From contig NZ_WWER01000007.1 in NCBI RefSeq assembly GCF_009857885.1, positions 1 through 64,000 on the forward strand: 64,000 nt of DNA, in the 5' to 3' direction. Source of the DNA: Pusillimonas sp. TS35 (GTDB lineage: Bacteria > Pseudomonadota > Gammaproteobacteria > Burkholderiales > Burkholderiaceae_B). The notes below the pieces were generated by a model. The model did no database searches. It had not been told where the DNA came from and was given only the letters and a program-made list of their open reading frames with translations. Made by a program: the position numbers and the translations under genes. Each line of letters starts with the position of its first letter. Positions within the stretch are counted from its first letter, which is position 1. Shown piece after piece: positions 42,751 to 50,380 of the stretch.

Positions 42751-43422
42751 ATGCCTCGTACTCTGAAAACGCCTGATCTGCCCTCCTCCGCTTCGCCCCG
42801 ATCGCGCAAGACGTATCACCATGGCGACCTGCGCGCCGCGCTCGTCGAAGCGGGCTTGGCCCTGGCGCGCGAAGGCGGCCCGGAGGCCGTAGTGCTGCGC
42901 GAGGTCACGCGCCGTGCAGGGGTAGCGCCTAATGCCGCATACCGTCATTTCGCCAGTCATCAGGCCTTGTTCGAAGCTGTACGCGCCGCAGCACTGGGCG
43001 CGCTGGCGCACGCGATGGAGCTTGAGCTGTACAAGGCGGAGGCGTTACACGACCCGGCCGAACGCGCCCGCGCCATGCTGGCCGCAGTGGGACGTGGATA
43101 CTTGGGGTTTGCACAAGCAGAAACCGGATGGTTTCGCACCGCGTTCGCGTTCAGTGCCTTCGATCTCGAGGCGCCGGCAGACCCGGCGCGTACGGCTAGC
43201 AAAGGCTTGAATCCCTTCGAGCTATTGAACTACGCGCTGGACGCCCTGGTGAATGCCGGCGTCCTGGCAGCGGACAGGCGACCGGGCGCCGAATTTCTGG
43301 CATGGTCTGCGGTACACGGGCTCGCGCTCCTCATTATTGACGGGCCGTTACGCGGTGCACCGCCTGATGTGCGCAAAGCACTGAGCCTGCGGTTGCTACG
43401 GATGGTCGAGGATGGCCTGTAA
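42751..43422 (+). CDS. TetR/AcrR-family transcriptional regulator
   Basis: The 223-residue protein has an N-terminal HTH (residues 14-65: HHGDLRAALVEAGLALARE, then VTRRAGVAPNAAYRHFASH). This is the pattern of TetR proteins with a WHG C-terminal domain. The ligand domain contains EHGL-like WSAVHGLALLIIDGPL. It probably represses itself and the divergent DUF1428 gene through the dyads at 42671-42723. The ligand is unknown. Upstream Pro/Ser-rich residues precede the HTH. Confidence 0.9.
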   Translation: MPRTLKTPDLPSSASPRSRKTYHHGDLRAALVEAGLALAREGGPEAVVLREVTRRAGVAPNAAYRHFASHQALFEAVRAAALGALAHAMELELYKAEALHDPAERARAMLAAVGRGYLGFAQAETGWFRTAFAFSAFDLEAPADPARTASKGLNPFELLNYALDALVNAGVLAADRRPGAEFLAWSAVHGLALLIIDGPLRGAPPDVRKALSLRLLRMVEDGL

Positions 43423-43428
43423 GGGTGA

Positions 43429-43518
43429 GTTTGCGGCAACTTCGACTGGGCAAATAATTGCGTAGTCTTCAACATCAGCGGCAACAAGTACCACGTCATT
43501 GCCGACGTGGTGTTCCGA
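43429..43518 (+). pseudogene. higB-like toxin gene fragment
   Basis: An open stretch encodes NFDWANNCVVFNISGNKYH followed by VIADVVF. This matches the central strand of HigB-type mRNA interferases, where V-V-F-N-I-x-G-N-K-Y-R is the hallmark. The N-terminal third and the C-terminal catalytic part are missing, and no antitoxin gene follows. It is a scar of a lost toxin-antitoxin pair between the TetR and TlpA-like genes. Confidence 0.6.
43490..43511. terminator. 8-bp hairpin between convergent genes
   Basis: ACCACGTC and GACGTGGT form a perfect stem with a 6-base loop, just beyond the stop of the minus-strand TlpA-like gene. The T-run is poor, so it may only be a weak terminator. It lies inside the higB remnant. 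Confidence 0.35.
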
Positions 43519-44322
43519 TTAAAAATGGCGTGACATCTTGTCCCTGAGGCCGGCCATCGTGATCTCGCCCAAGTGCACATCCACCATGCGCCCCTGGGCA
43601 TCGAAAAAGAAGGTGGTGGGTAGACCGCCGGTTCGCATTTCGCGCATGGCGCCAGACGATGGATCGAGCAGAACATTCCTCAGGCTCAAGCCTTCCCGCT
43701 CAAGAAACGCCTTGGCCTGTTGCGCGCTTTCGCCCTGGTTCACCAGAACGAACGAGACGCCTGGAAACGCCGCCTGAGCCTGCTCCAGCACTGGCATTTC
43801 ACGCCGGCATGGCGGGCACCAGCTTGCCCAGAGATTGAGCACGATGGGGCGCCCTGCGTATTCGCCCAGCGAAACGGGGTGTTCATCCAGGGTTGCCAAC
43901 TGCAGGCGTGGCAGCGGCGGCGCAGCACGCAGCAACAAGGCCAGCCCTCCCGCCGCAAGGGCCCAGACGAGGACGCCCGCCAACACGCCCGTCAGCACGG
44001 GGCGACGCAAGGCATGCGCCGATCGGGTTCGCCACCAGATATAGGCCACGGCCGCCAGCACACCAGCCCACCAGGTAAACCCGCCATCGCCAATAGCGAT
44101 CATGGACCTGGGCGCGGCCGAGTATTCATCCCACCATTGCACGATATAGACCAGACGAGCCGCCAGGAGACCCCAGAACACGGCGTCAAGAATCATTGAC
44201 CCCGCCGCTTTGTAGCGAACATCCGGCATGCGCCGGCCGACGATACGCGCTGTGAGCCAAGCCAGCACAACGGCAGCGATGACGATGACGACCTGTATAG
44301 GGAATGGCCCAATGCCAGTCAT
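43519..44322 (-). CDS. TlpA-like thioredoxin with Lgt-like membrane domain
   Basis: The 267-residue protein has two parts. Residues 1-135 form about four transmembrane helices (IQVVIVIAAVVLAWL; SMILDAVFWGLLAARLVYIV; and two more) resembling the membrane core of prolipoprotein diacylglyceryl transferase. Residues 140-267 are a periplasmic TlpA/ResA-type thioredoxin with NLWASWCPPCRREMPVLEQ (active Cys pair) and the cis-Pro region GGLPTTFFFDAQG. It would reduce or exchange disulfides in exported proteins. Its start overlaps the stop of a small upstream frame by 4 bp. The Lgt-like part probably has no transferase role, as the key Lgt motifs are not evident. Confidence 0.85.
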   Translation of the reverse strand: MTGIGPFPIQVVIVIAAVVLAWLTARIVGRRMPDVRYKAAGSMILDAVFWGLLAARLVYIVQWWDEYSAAPRSMIAIGDGGFTWWAGVLAAVAYIWWRTRSAHALRRPVLTGVLAGVLVWALAAGGLALLLRAAPPLPRLQLATLDEHPVSLGEYAGRPIVLNLWASWCPPCRREMPVLEQAQAAFPGVSFVLVNQGESAQQAKAFLEREGLSLRNVLLDPSSGAMREMRTGGLPTTFFFDAQGRMVDVHLGEITMAGLRDKMSRHF

Positions 44323-44534
44323 GACACACCTGCCGCGTCCGAGCGGCCTGCCATATGGCCTTGCACCATATACTCGTCGCCCTGTTGCCGCATATGCGTC
44401 AACGTGAGTACTGCTGCAGGGTCAGGAAACTCGGGTTCTTCCCTTGAAGAGAACAGACCCCCGCCTGCCCAGGCGGCGCCCATGGCAAAACAGTGCAAAC
44501 TCAACGCCGCATGGGCGATCCGGTGAACAGGCAA
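44319..44534 (-). CDS. Small hypothetical protein coupled to the TlpA-like gene
   Basis: The 71-codon frame ends with a 4-bp ATGA overlap with the TlpA-like gene, so translation is probably coupled. The first 24 residues are hydrophobic and end in AWAGG, like a secretion signal. The rest is polar (FSSREEPEFPDPAAVLTLTH) and not recognised. It may be a real small periplasmic protein or a decayed remnant of a thiol-redox partner. Confidence 0.4.
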   Translation of the reverse strand: MPVHRIAHAALSLHCFAMGAAWAGGGLFSSREEPEFPDPAAVLTLTHMRQQGDEYMVQGHMAGRSDAAGVS

Positions 44535-44919
44535 GCTGGGCTCCTTGAAGTGATTTCTGTAGATGATGCACTGGCAGAATTAAGAGAGGCTTAAGGCGCG
44601 GCAGCTTTCTCACTCCAAAAGCGGATTCCATGTCCTTCCGTTCGCATGTCCGAGAAACGATCTCATGAACCGCCCCGAGTTTGAACTGACCCACAAGCGT
44701 TGAACGGTTAAACCTCGGGATATCGTATGGCCGGCCAGCATGCTGACAGCCAGAAGCAGGACCAGACGACACCATGCGGCACAAGCCAAGTGCTTCTCCT
44801 TCTGACGACCCGATTGAACGTCGACGTTTCACGCCGTCGCCGGCCATGAGGGCGTCGTAGCCTGCGTTGGCGTGCCACCCATATGTACGCCGAGTTCACC
44901 AAACCCGGCGTGTACCCCC
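44535..44919. other. Intergenic region, nothing recognised
   Basis: No convincing gene in 385 bp. A plus-strand stretch near 44881-44925 reads HMYAEFTKPGVYPLRDF, which looks protein-like and recalls the end of a periplasmic beta-domain. It has no upstream frame and may be debris of a lost gene. Confidence 0.35.
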
Positions 44920-45399
44920 TCAGAGATTTTCTGATTCAATGCGTTCTTTGTGACGCGACTGACGAACCAGCATCACAGGAACCGGCGCAATGCGCGCCAC
45001 CTGCTCCGCATCACTGCCCAGCAGCAACCGATCCACGCCACGGCGCCCGTGGGTGCCCAGGATGATCAGGTCACAGCCGCGCTCCTCAGTTTGGCGGACA
45101 ATTTGCGCTGATATCCGCTCCGCTGTGGCTTCAAGCAGCACCATCTCCGTGTCAATGCCGTCTTGGCGCAACCGATTCGCAGCGTCGTCCAACAAGGCTT
45201 GTCCGGCTGCAAGAAAACGAGGCCGAACATCCTCCAGATAGACCTTGGGGGGCACAAAATCCGTGTTGTAGCGGGTCGGTTCGATAATATGCAGCAGCAC
45301 CACAGTGGCACCGCTCAGACGCGCCAGGTTCGCCGCATGATCTAGGGCCAAAAGGGATGTAGAACTGCCGTCAAGCGGCACCATGAGCCGTGAATACAT
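44920..45399 (-). CDS. Universal stress protein (UspA family)
   Basis: The 159-residue single Usp domain begins with YSRLMVPLDGSSTSLLALDH. It carries the ATP-binding signature near the C-terminus as GTHGRRGVDRLLLGSDAEQV (G-x2-G-x9-GS), so it probably binds ATP. ATG 45399 with AGGAGA upstream is preferred over 45531. It stands alone, divergent from a TetR-type gene by 174 bp. Usp proteins of this class help in starvation and oxidative stress; no specific partner is visible. Confidence 0.9.
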   Translation of the reverse strand: MYSRLMVPLDGSSTSLLALDHAANLARLSGATVVLLHIIEPTRYNTDFVPPKVYLEDVRPRFLAAGQALLDDAANRLRQDGIDTEMVLLEATAERISAQIVRQTEERGCDLIILGTHGRRGVDRLLLGSDAEQVARIAPVPVMLVRQSRHKERIESENL

Positions 45400-45534
45400 A
45401 GACGTTCTCCTGGAACAACGAAATGCTTGTATTGAGATGGTTCCCATTTCTGATGGTGCCGGCGCGGATTCGAACTTGCGATGCATCAGCGCCCCCGGTG
45501 TCGGCCCCATCTTACAAAGCGTCAGCAACATGAT

Positions 45535-45558
45535 AAGCTAGTAATAGATTACTTGCTT
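45535..45558. promoter_or_regulatory. 24-bp palindrome before the TetR-type gene
   Basis: AAGC, AGTAAT, a 2-base centre, ATTACT and GCTT form a palindrome with a single mismatched pair. It lies 15 bp before the ATG at 45574. Such sites are typical AcrR/TetR operators. Autoregulation is inferred. Confidence 0.6.
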
Positions 45559-45573
45559 TGATATGGATAGGCA

Positions 45574-46191
45574 ATGCATGTACACCCCAAACACCTCCCT
45601 GCCGATGAATGCCGTGCGGCGAGTACGGAAGCGCTCGTTGCATTAGCCAGTAACCAGAACCCTGGCGATATCACCAATACTGCCATCGCAGCGCCGACGG
45701 ATCTGCCACGGGGTGCGTTTTTTCGTTATTTCCCAAGCAAAGACGCCCTCTTCCAGGCAGTCGTTTCGCGGGTCGAAAAGCGTTTACTGGCGCGGATAGA
45801 CCGGGCGGCGGAAAGTACGGCGTCACCGCTCGCCGCATTAGCGGCAATGTTCATGACGCATATCGATTTCGTATCTGAATACCCTGGTGCTCCAAGAATG
45901 CTTTCTGGCGAACTGCAGCGCGTGGGCGAGACTTTGCCCAAGCGACTGGTGCAGGCTTTGACCTGCCAGTACAACGAGCGTTTGCAACGCCTGCTCGATG
46001 CGGGAAAGAAGCTAGGCGAGGTCGATGCCCAGCTAGATGTGCAGGCCGCCGCTGTTTTGTATCTCGCCACCATCCAGGGGCTCGTGACGCAATCGCTATT
46101 GGCGAGCGATATGGCAAGCATCCAACGCACTGCGCCCGGCGTGTTTGCCATTTACCAACGCAGTATCAGTGCCACAAGAATCAGCGAATGA
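45574..46191 (+). CDS. TetR/AcrR-family transcriptional regulator
   Basis: The 205-residue protein has an HTH (residues 15-60) with TNTAIAAPTDLPRGAFFRYF and PSKDALFQAVVSRVEKRLL, typical of TetR proteins. A helical ligand domain ends with QGLVTQSLLASD. The HTH is slightly unusual: the first helix is polar (ALVALASNQNPGDI) and ITNTAIAAPTDL replaces the more common T-x3-IA-x-x-AGV. Its 3' end overlaps the start of an efflux-adaptor remnant by 4 bp, so it once regulated an RND-type pump operon (inference). Confidence 0.8.
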   Translation: MHVHPKHLPADECRAASTEALVALASNQNPGDITNTAIAAPTDLPRGAFFRYFPSKDALFQAVVSRVEKRLLARIDRAAESTASPLAALAAMFMTHIDFVSEYPGAPRMLSGELQRVGETLPKRLVQALTCQYNERLQRLLDAGKKLGEVDAQLDVQAAAVLYLATIQGLVTQSLLASDMASIQRTAPGVFAIYQRSISATRISE

Positions 46192-46386
46192 AAAACAGCG
46201 GCCTTTCCAACACAGCCAAATTCGCAGTACTCATACTCTTCATCGCAATCGCTGGCGGCACCAGAAGATCACGCACACCAGCGAGGCGCTCGCCGAATTA
46301 CTGTACTGGCACCCAACAATGGGGCCATCCTCGCACCAGTACGCGAACGCGGCAGCGTGGTAGCAAGGTTTTGTAAAATAGTGCGC
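46188..46386 (+). pseudogene. RND/HlyD-type membrane fusion protein gene, mostly deleted
   Basis: From ATG 46188 the frame gives an N-terminal membrane anchor (MKNSGLSNTAKFAVLILFIA). The homology then appears in another frame as ARRITVLAPNNGAILAPVRE, then RGSVV, the lipoyl-like segment of efflux membrane fusion proteins. About 300 residues, including the hairpin and beta-barrel, are missing. The remnant runs directly into the next gene. It overlaps the TetR gene end by 4 bp, preserving the old operon joint. Confidence 0.65.
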
Positions 46387-47019
46387 ATGTCGGAACTGAA
46401 GAAAACACCCCGTCTTCGCTGCGCGCATTGCCGGCGACCTGCCTCTCATTGCCTGTGCGCATGTATAAGCCGAATGTCCAACCGCACGCGTGTCTTGGTT
46501 CTGCAGCATACAGATGAAGCGAGCCATCGTTTGAACACCGCCCGCCTGGCAGTGTCGGGGCTGGCCAATGCGCAGATACTTGTTGGAGAGCACTTTCCTC
46601 AGTTGGAGGCCATCATTGCATCAGCGACGCGCGCTGTTCTTTTGTTCCCGGCAAAAGAAGGGCACCCGATCGAGGCGACCGTGCCTGCAACTCAGACCCA
46701 ACCGTCGCTGCTGATCGTGCCCGATGGCACATGGCGCAAGGCACGCAAGATTGTCCGCGCAAACCCTGTGCTCGGCGCCCTGCCGCGCTTCAGCCTACCC
46801 GCCGGTAAGCCTTCCGAGTATCGGATACGCAAAACCCGTGAGCCGGCGGCAGTCTCGACCATCGAAGCCATCGCCCGAAGTTTGTCCATACTCGAACCCG
46901 CCGGCGGGTTCGAGCGCCTGCTGATTCCGTTCAGGGCGCTGATCGACCAGCAAGTGCAGGCCATGGGGGAAGAGGTGTATAGGCGGAATTATCAAAATAG
47001 CAGCCCACCACCTGCCTAG
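46387..47019 (+). CDS. tapT: DTW-domain tRNA aminocarboxypropyltransferase (TapT-like)
   Basis: The 210-residue protein has an N-terminal zinc-binding part (RCAHCRRPASHCLCAC, four Cys) and the DTW-domain signature PDGTWRKARKI, where D-x-T-W is invariant. TapT of E. coli installs the acp3U modification at U47 of tRNAs using S-adenosylmethionine (family knowledge). TREPAAVSTIEAIA later in the chain is typical of the SPOUT-like fold. ATG 46387 is used since the family begins there; upstream codons belong to the efflux remnant. It stands alone. Confidence 0.88.
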   Translation: MSELKKTPRLRCAHCRRPASHCLCACISRMSNRTRVLVLQHTDEASHRLNTARLAVSGLANAQILVGEHFPQLEAIIASATRAVLLFPAKEGHPIEATVPATQTQPSLLIVPDGTWRKARKIVRANPVLGALPRFSLPAGKPSEYRIRKTREPAAVSTIEAIARSLSILEPAGGFERLLIPFRALIDQQVQAMGEEVYRRNYQNSSPPPA

Positions 47020-47156
47020 TTCCGCCTTGCGAGCGGCGCGCGTAGACGCATTTGAAACTTTTCCGCGACGCCGCCGCAGGCATGACTATACTAACGGCTC
47101 GATACGGATGCGCCCAGGAAACGCGGTGTGGTCCGGCAACTAAGGTTCTGATAGAA

Positions 47157-47176
47157 TACTGTTTTTACATACAGTC
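47157..47176. promoter_or_regulatory. LexA-like SOS box in the restriction-modification promoter
   Basis: TACTGTTTTTACATACAGTC contains CTGT-N8-ACAG, the core of the LexA box, with symmetric flanking A and T. It directly follows a possible -10 element (TAGAAT, 47152-47157), so bound LexA would block transcription. It lies 24 bp before the methyltransferase start. SOS control is inferred. A dedicated R-M controller site is an alternative. Confidence 0.5.
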
Positions 47177-47199
47177 TTTCTATCACGGGAGGGTGCGGT

Positions 47200-48411
47200 A
47201 TGAAATCGGTGGAGCTATTCGCTGGCGCGGGCGGGCTGGCCATGGGCTGCGAGATCGCGGGCTTCACCCATCTCGCCGTGGTCGAATGGGACAAATGGGC
47301 CTGCGACACCGTGCGCGAGAACCAAAATCGCGGCTACCCCCTGCTGGCCAACTGGGTGCTGCACGAAGGCGACGTGCGAGCTTTCGATTGGAGCTCCGTG
47401 CCGCCGGGCATTGATCTGCTGGCCGGCGGCCCCCCATGCCAGCCCTTTTCCATCGGTGGCAAGCACAAGGCCCATGCCGACAACCGCGATATGTTTCCCG
47501 CAACAGTCGAGATCATCCGGCAACTCAAGCCCAAGGCCTTCATCGTCGAGAACGTGAAGGGGTTGACGCGCGCCTCCTTCGCCAATTATTTCAGCTACAT
47601 TCAGCTCCAACTGGAGTTCCCCGAAGTTCCTCCGCTGAAAAACGAAGACTGGTCCGAGCACCTTGCCCGCCTCCAGGTTGAGAAAACGTCGGGCAGGCGC
47701 AAGGGCCGTGGGCTCACCTACAACGTGGTGCCCACGCTGGTTAACGCGGCCGATTACGGCGTCCCCCAGAAGCGTGAGCGGGTCTTCATCATCGGCTTTC
47801 GAGACGATCTGGGCATTGAATGGTCCTTTCCGGCGCCCACTCACAGCTATGACGCACTGCTGCGCGACCAATGGATAACCGGCGCCTACTGGAAGCGACA
47901 CGGCATGCGCATGCCGCCCGTTCCCCAAAAATTGGCAAACCGGGTGGCCAAGCTGCGCCAGACAGCGCTCTTCGACACGCTCGCCTGGCGCACGGTCCGA
48001 GACGCCATCCAGGGGTTGCCCGACCCGCGCTCGCGCGCGGCGGCGCGGGTGCCCAATCATGTGTTCCAGGCGGGTGCGCGCAGCTACCCCGGCCACACCG
48101 GCAGCCCCTTCGATCTACCGGCCAAGACATTGAAAGCCGGCGATCATGGCGTGCCTGGCGGCGAGAATATGCTGGTTAACGACGACGGCTCGGTCCGATA
48201 TTTCACGGTGCGTGAAAGCGCCCGCATCCAGACTTTCCCCGATGGATTCCGCTTTCATGGCAGTTGGACCGAAACCATGCGCCAATTGGGCAACGCCGTG
48301 CCGGTTCTGCTCGCGCAGCGCGTGGCCTGCAGCGTGGCGGAGCAACTGGCGCTGGCCGAGCTGCGCACCCTTGAAAAAACACAAAGAAGCAATAGAAGGA
48401 TGAGCGCGTGA
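47200..48411 (+). CDS. DNA cytosine-5 methyltransferase of an Eco29kI-like R-M system
   Basis: The 403-residue m5C methyltransferase has motif I SVELFAGAGGLAMGCE and motif IV GGPPCQPFSIGG with the catalytic Cys80. Motif VI is FIVENVKG (E117-N118-V119). YGVPQKRERVFIIG and the C-terminal motif X (RQLGNAVPVLLAQRVA) are also present. It uses S-adenosylmethionine to methylate cytosine in its own recognition site, protecting host DNA. GGGAGG precedes ATG 47200. It overlaps the endonuclease gene by 4 bp, so both come from one mRNA. By analogy to the partner endonuclease the site may be CCGCGG. Confidence 0.92.
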   Translation: MKSVELFAGAGGLAMGCEIAGFTHLAVVEWDKWACDTVRENQNRGYPLLANWVLHEGDVRAFDWSSVPPGIDLLAGGPPCQPFSIGGKHKAHADNRDMFPATVEIIRQLKPKAFIVENVKGLTRASFANYFSYIQLQLEFPEVPPLKNEDWSEHLARLQVEKTSGRRKGRGLTYNVVPTLVNAADYGVPQKRERVFIIGFRDDLGIEWSFPAPTHSYDALLRDQWITGAYWKRHGMRMPPVPQKLANRVAKLRQTALFDTLAWRTVRDAIQGLPDPRSRAAARVPNHVFQAGARSYPGHTGSPFDLPAKTLKAGDHGVPGGENMLVNDDGSVRYFTVRESARIQTFPDGFRFHGSWTETMRQLGNAVPVLLAQRVACSVAEQLALAELRTLEKTQRSNRRMSA

Positions 48412-49049
48412 CAGCCAAGGTCATTCCATTCAACCCGCTGGACAAGAAGAATCTTGGCGCGAGCGTCGCCGAAGCGCTACTCACCAAAGAGCCCCGTCCT
48501 CTGGGCGAGGTCGCCTCCTTCGAGGGCGCGGGAATCTACGCTATCTACTACACCGGCAACTTCGAGGCCTACCAATCCGTGGCCCGATTCAACCGTGACG
48601 ACAAATTTCTTTGGCCGATCTACGTCGGCAAGGCGGTGCCCGCCGGCGCCCGCATGGGCGCCAGCCTCGAGTTGCCTTCCGGCAAAGTGCTGTACAAACG
48701 GCTCAGGGAGCACGCCGACAGCGTCAAGGCAGCCGAAAACCTGGATATCAAAGATTTTCATTGCCGCTTTCTGGTGGTGGATGACATCTGGATACCCCTG
48801 GGCGAGTCGCTCATCATCGCCCGCTTCACCCCCGTCTGGAATTCTCTAATCGATGGCTTCGGCAATCACAACCCTGGCAAGGGCAGGCACGCCGGCATGC
48901 GGCCACGCTGGGATGTCTTGCATCCCGGCCGTGCCTGGGCCATGAATCTCGCGGAACGCCCAGAAACACCGGCGCAGATCGCACAGGACGCAGCCACCTA
49001 TTTGAGAACGCCGCCCGCCTGTTTGTCGGGGCAGTTCATCGAGGCATAG
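48408..49049 (+). CDS. GIY-YIG restriction endonuclease, Eco29kI-like
   Basis: The 213-residue enzyme matches R.Eco29kI (214 residues) in length and layout: GIY at residues 42-44, IYVG at 71-74 with Tyr72, KRLREH giving Arg98 and His102, then Glu133 in LGESLII and Asn145. This is the catalytic set of the GIY-YIG restriction enzymes. Eco29kI cuts CCGCGG (family knowledge); specificity here is inferred. Translation starts with GTG inside the methyltransferase stop (GTGA overlap), which may delay endonuclease production. The 3' end overlaps vsr by 14 bp. Confidence 0.88.
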   Translation: MTAKVIPFNPLDKKNLGASVAEALLTKEPRPLGEVASFEGAGIYAIYYTGNFEAYQSVARFNRDDKFLWPIYVGKAVPAGARMGASLELPSGKVLYKRLREHADSVKAAENLDIKDFHCRFLVVDDIWIPLGESLIIARFTPVWNSLIDGFGNHNPGKGRHAGMRPRWDVLHPGRAWAMNLAERPETPAQIAQDAATYLRTPPACLSGQFIEA

Positions 49050-49473
49050 GCAGCGCCCTACCCCGCGGGCCAAGGAAATGAACAACCCGTCGCAAAAGCG
49101 CATCCATATCTCGTAGTTCGCACTCCCAGATCACCATCGTCTCCCAACCCATTTCCTGAAGCCTGTGGCAATTGGCGAAATCCCGAGCCTTGTTTCTTTC
49201 CAGCTTGGTCGCCCAAAAATCCTTATTGGATTTAGGCATCCGCGCCAACACGCAATTATCGTGTCGATGCCAGAAGCATCCATGCACAAAGATCACCTTG
49301 CGTCTACCGGCAAACACAAGGTCCGGCTTGCCGGGCAGTTTTGCTCCGTGCAGGCGATAACGATAGCCAGCACCATGCACAAGTCGCCGAACAAGTATCT
49401 CAGGACGCGTGTTTTTTGCCTTGACCAGCGACATGACACGGCTCCGCTCAGAAACGCTGATCGTGTCTGTCAT
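49036..49473 (-). CDS. vsr: Very-short-patch mismatch endonuclease Vsr
   Basis: The 145-residue protein is typical of Vsr. It has SRVMSLVKAKNTRPEILVRR at the start, Asp51 in KPDLVF, and VHGCFWHRH with His64 and His69, the metal-binding and catalytic positions. Vsr nicks 5' of T in T:G mismatches formed by deamination of 5-methylcytosine, starting repair. It is transcribed toward the R-M genes. Its presence agrees with the m5C methyltransferase beside it, limiting mutation at its sites. The gene is complete. Confidence 0.93.
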   Translation of the reverse strand: MTDTISVSERSRVMSLVKAKNTRPEILVRRLVHGAGYRYRLHGAKLPGKPDLVFAGRRKVIFVHGCFWHRHDNCVLARMPKSNKDFWATKLERNKARDFANCHRLQEMGWETMVIWECELRDMDALLRRVVHFLGPRGRALPMPR

Positions 49474-49854
49474 AACGATAAATCTTCCTATTGGCTTTAG
49501 AACGCATCACGCCAGGCGTTCGATGGCCGTACCCATGAGTATCCGTTCCATTCCACCATATAGCTCGCTGTTTCGGTTATACAGCTTTGTTCGTCTAACA
49601 CCAACCAATTTAGCAACAGTGCTGAACACCCACGCGCGTAGTGGCTCAGATTGACTTCATAATTGCTCGCACGACAGACGGCGACCAGGGCGTTTTGCTT
49701 ATCCAGTCTTGCCGGGTTACTGTGAGGGGGTCATTAATCAAGGCCCGTCAGCTGGCAGGGCTTGGTTGTTAACGGTTTGCAGTCTCTGTTGCATGCGCTC
49801 GCATGGCGGGCTTCATGGCGAGCACTGCGTCGGGTTTTAAAATGTTATGGATTT
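49474..49854. other. Intergenic region, nothing recognised
   Basis: About 380 bp without a convincing gene. GAACGC and GCGTTC at 49500-49521 form 6-bp arms around 10 bases near the vsr start, possibly an operator. Frames running into the GNAT gene from 49762 do not resemble any family. Confidence 0.4.
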
Positions 49855-50379
49855 ATGTTCGTAATCAGATCAATGGCCACTACTGATATCGATGCGGTAT
49901 TGGCTATCCAGGCTGATGCCTATAGCGACGACGTCATTGAAGAAGCGACAGTGATTGCAGCACGTCTGACGACGGCGCCGGATACTGCCTGGGTAGCGCA
50001 AAATAAAGAAGGCGTACAGGCTTATCTGGTGACCTACCCTTCACGGCTGGGCTCGTTGACAGCGTTGGGGGCGAATTTTCAGTGTGCAGCCAATCCAGAC
50101 TGCCTGTATTTGCATGACTTGGCGGTCGCCTCTGCGGCAAACGGGGCAGGGATGGGGCAAGCTTTGATTCATGAGGCAATCCGTTATGCTGAAGGTCAGG
50201 GTTACCCATTTTCCGCGCTGATTTCCGTACAGAATTCGGTGAGGTTCTGGCAGCGGCACGGCTATCGCGTGGTAGAAAATCTATCGCAGCCACAACAGGC
50301 CTTGCTGTCAACATATACCGGCCCGGCCTATTACATGAGCAGGGCGCTCCGCAATGCGCCGATGCACGCCCGAAGCTAG
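49855..50379 (+). CDS. GNAT-family N-acetyltransferase
   Basis: The 174-residue GNAT protein has FVIRSMATTDIDAVLAIQAD at the start, the CLYLHDLAVASAANGAGMGQ strand and acetyl-CoA loop, and NSVRFWQRHGYRV near the C-terminus. ATG 49855 is chosen where the family begins; the longer frame from 49762 would add 31 unlike residues. The acetyl acceptor is unknown. It converges on the RidA-like gene, with one base between the two stop codons. Confidence 0.85.
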   Translation: MFVIRSMATTDIDAVLAIQADAYSDDVIEEATVIAARLTTAPDTAWVAQNKEGVQAYLVTYPSRLGSLTALGANFQCAANPDCLYLHDLAVASAANGAGMGQALIHEAIRYAEGQGYPFSALISVQNSVRFWQRHGYRVVENLSQPQQALLSTYTGPAYYMSRALRNAPMHARS

Positions 50380-50380
50380 A

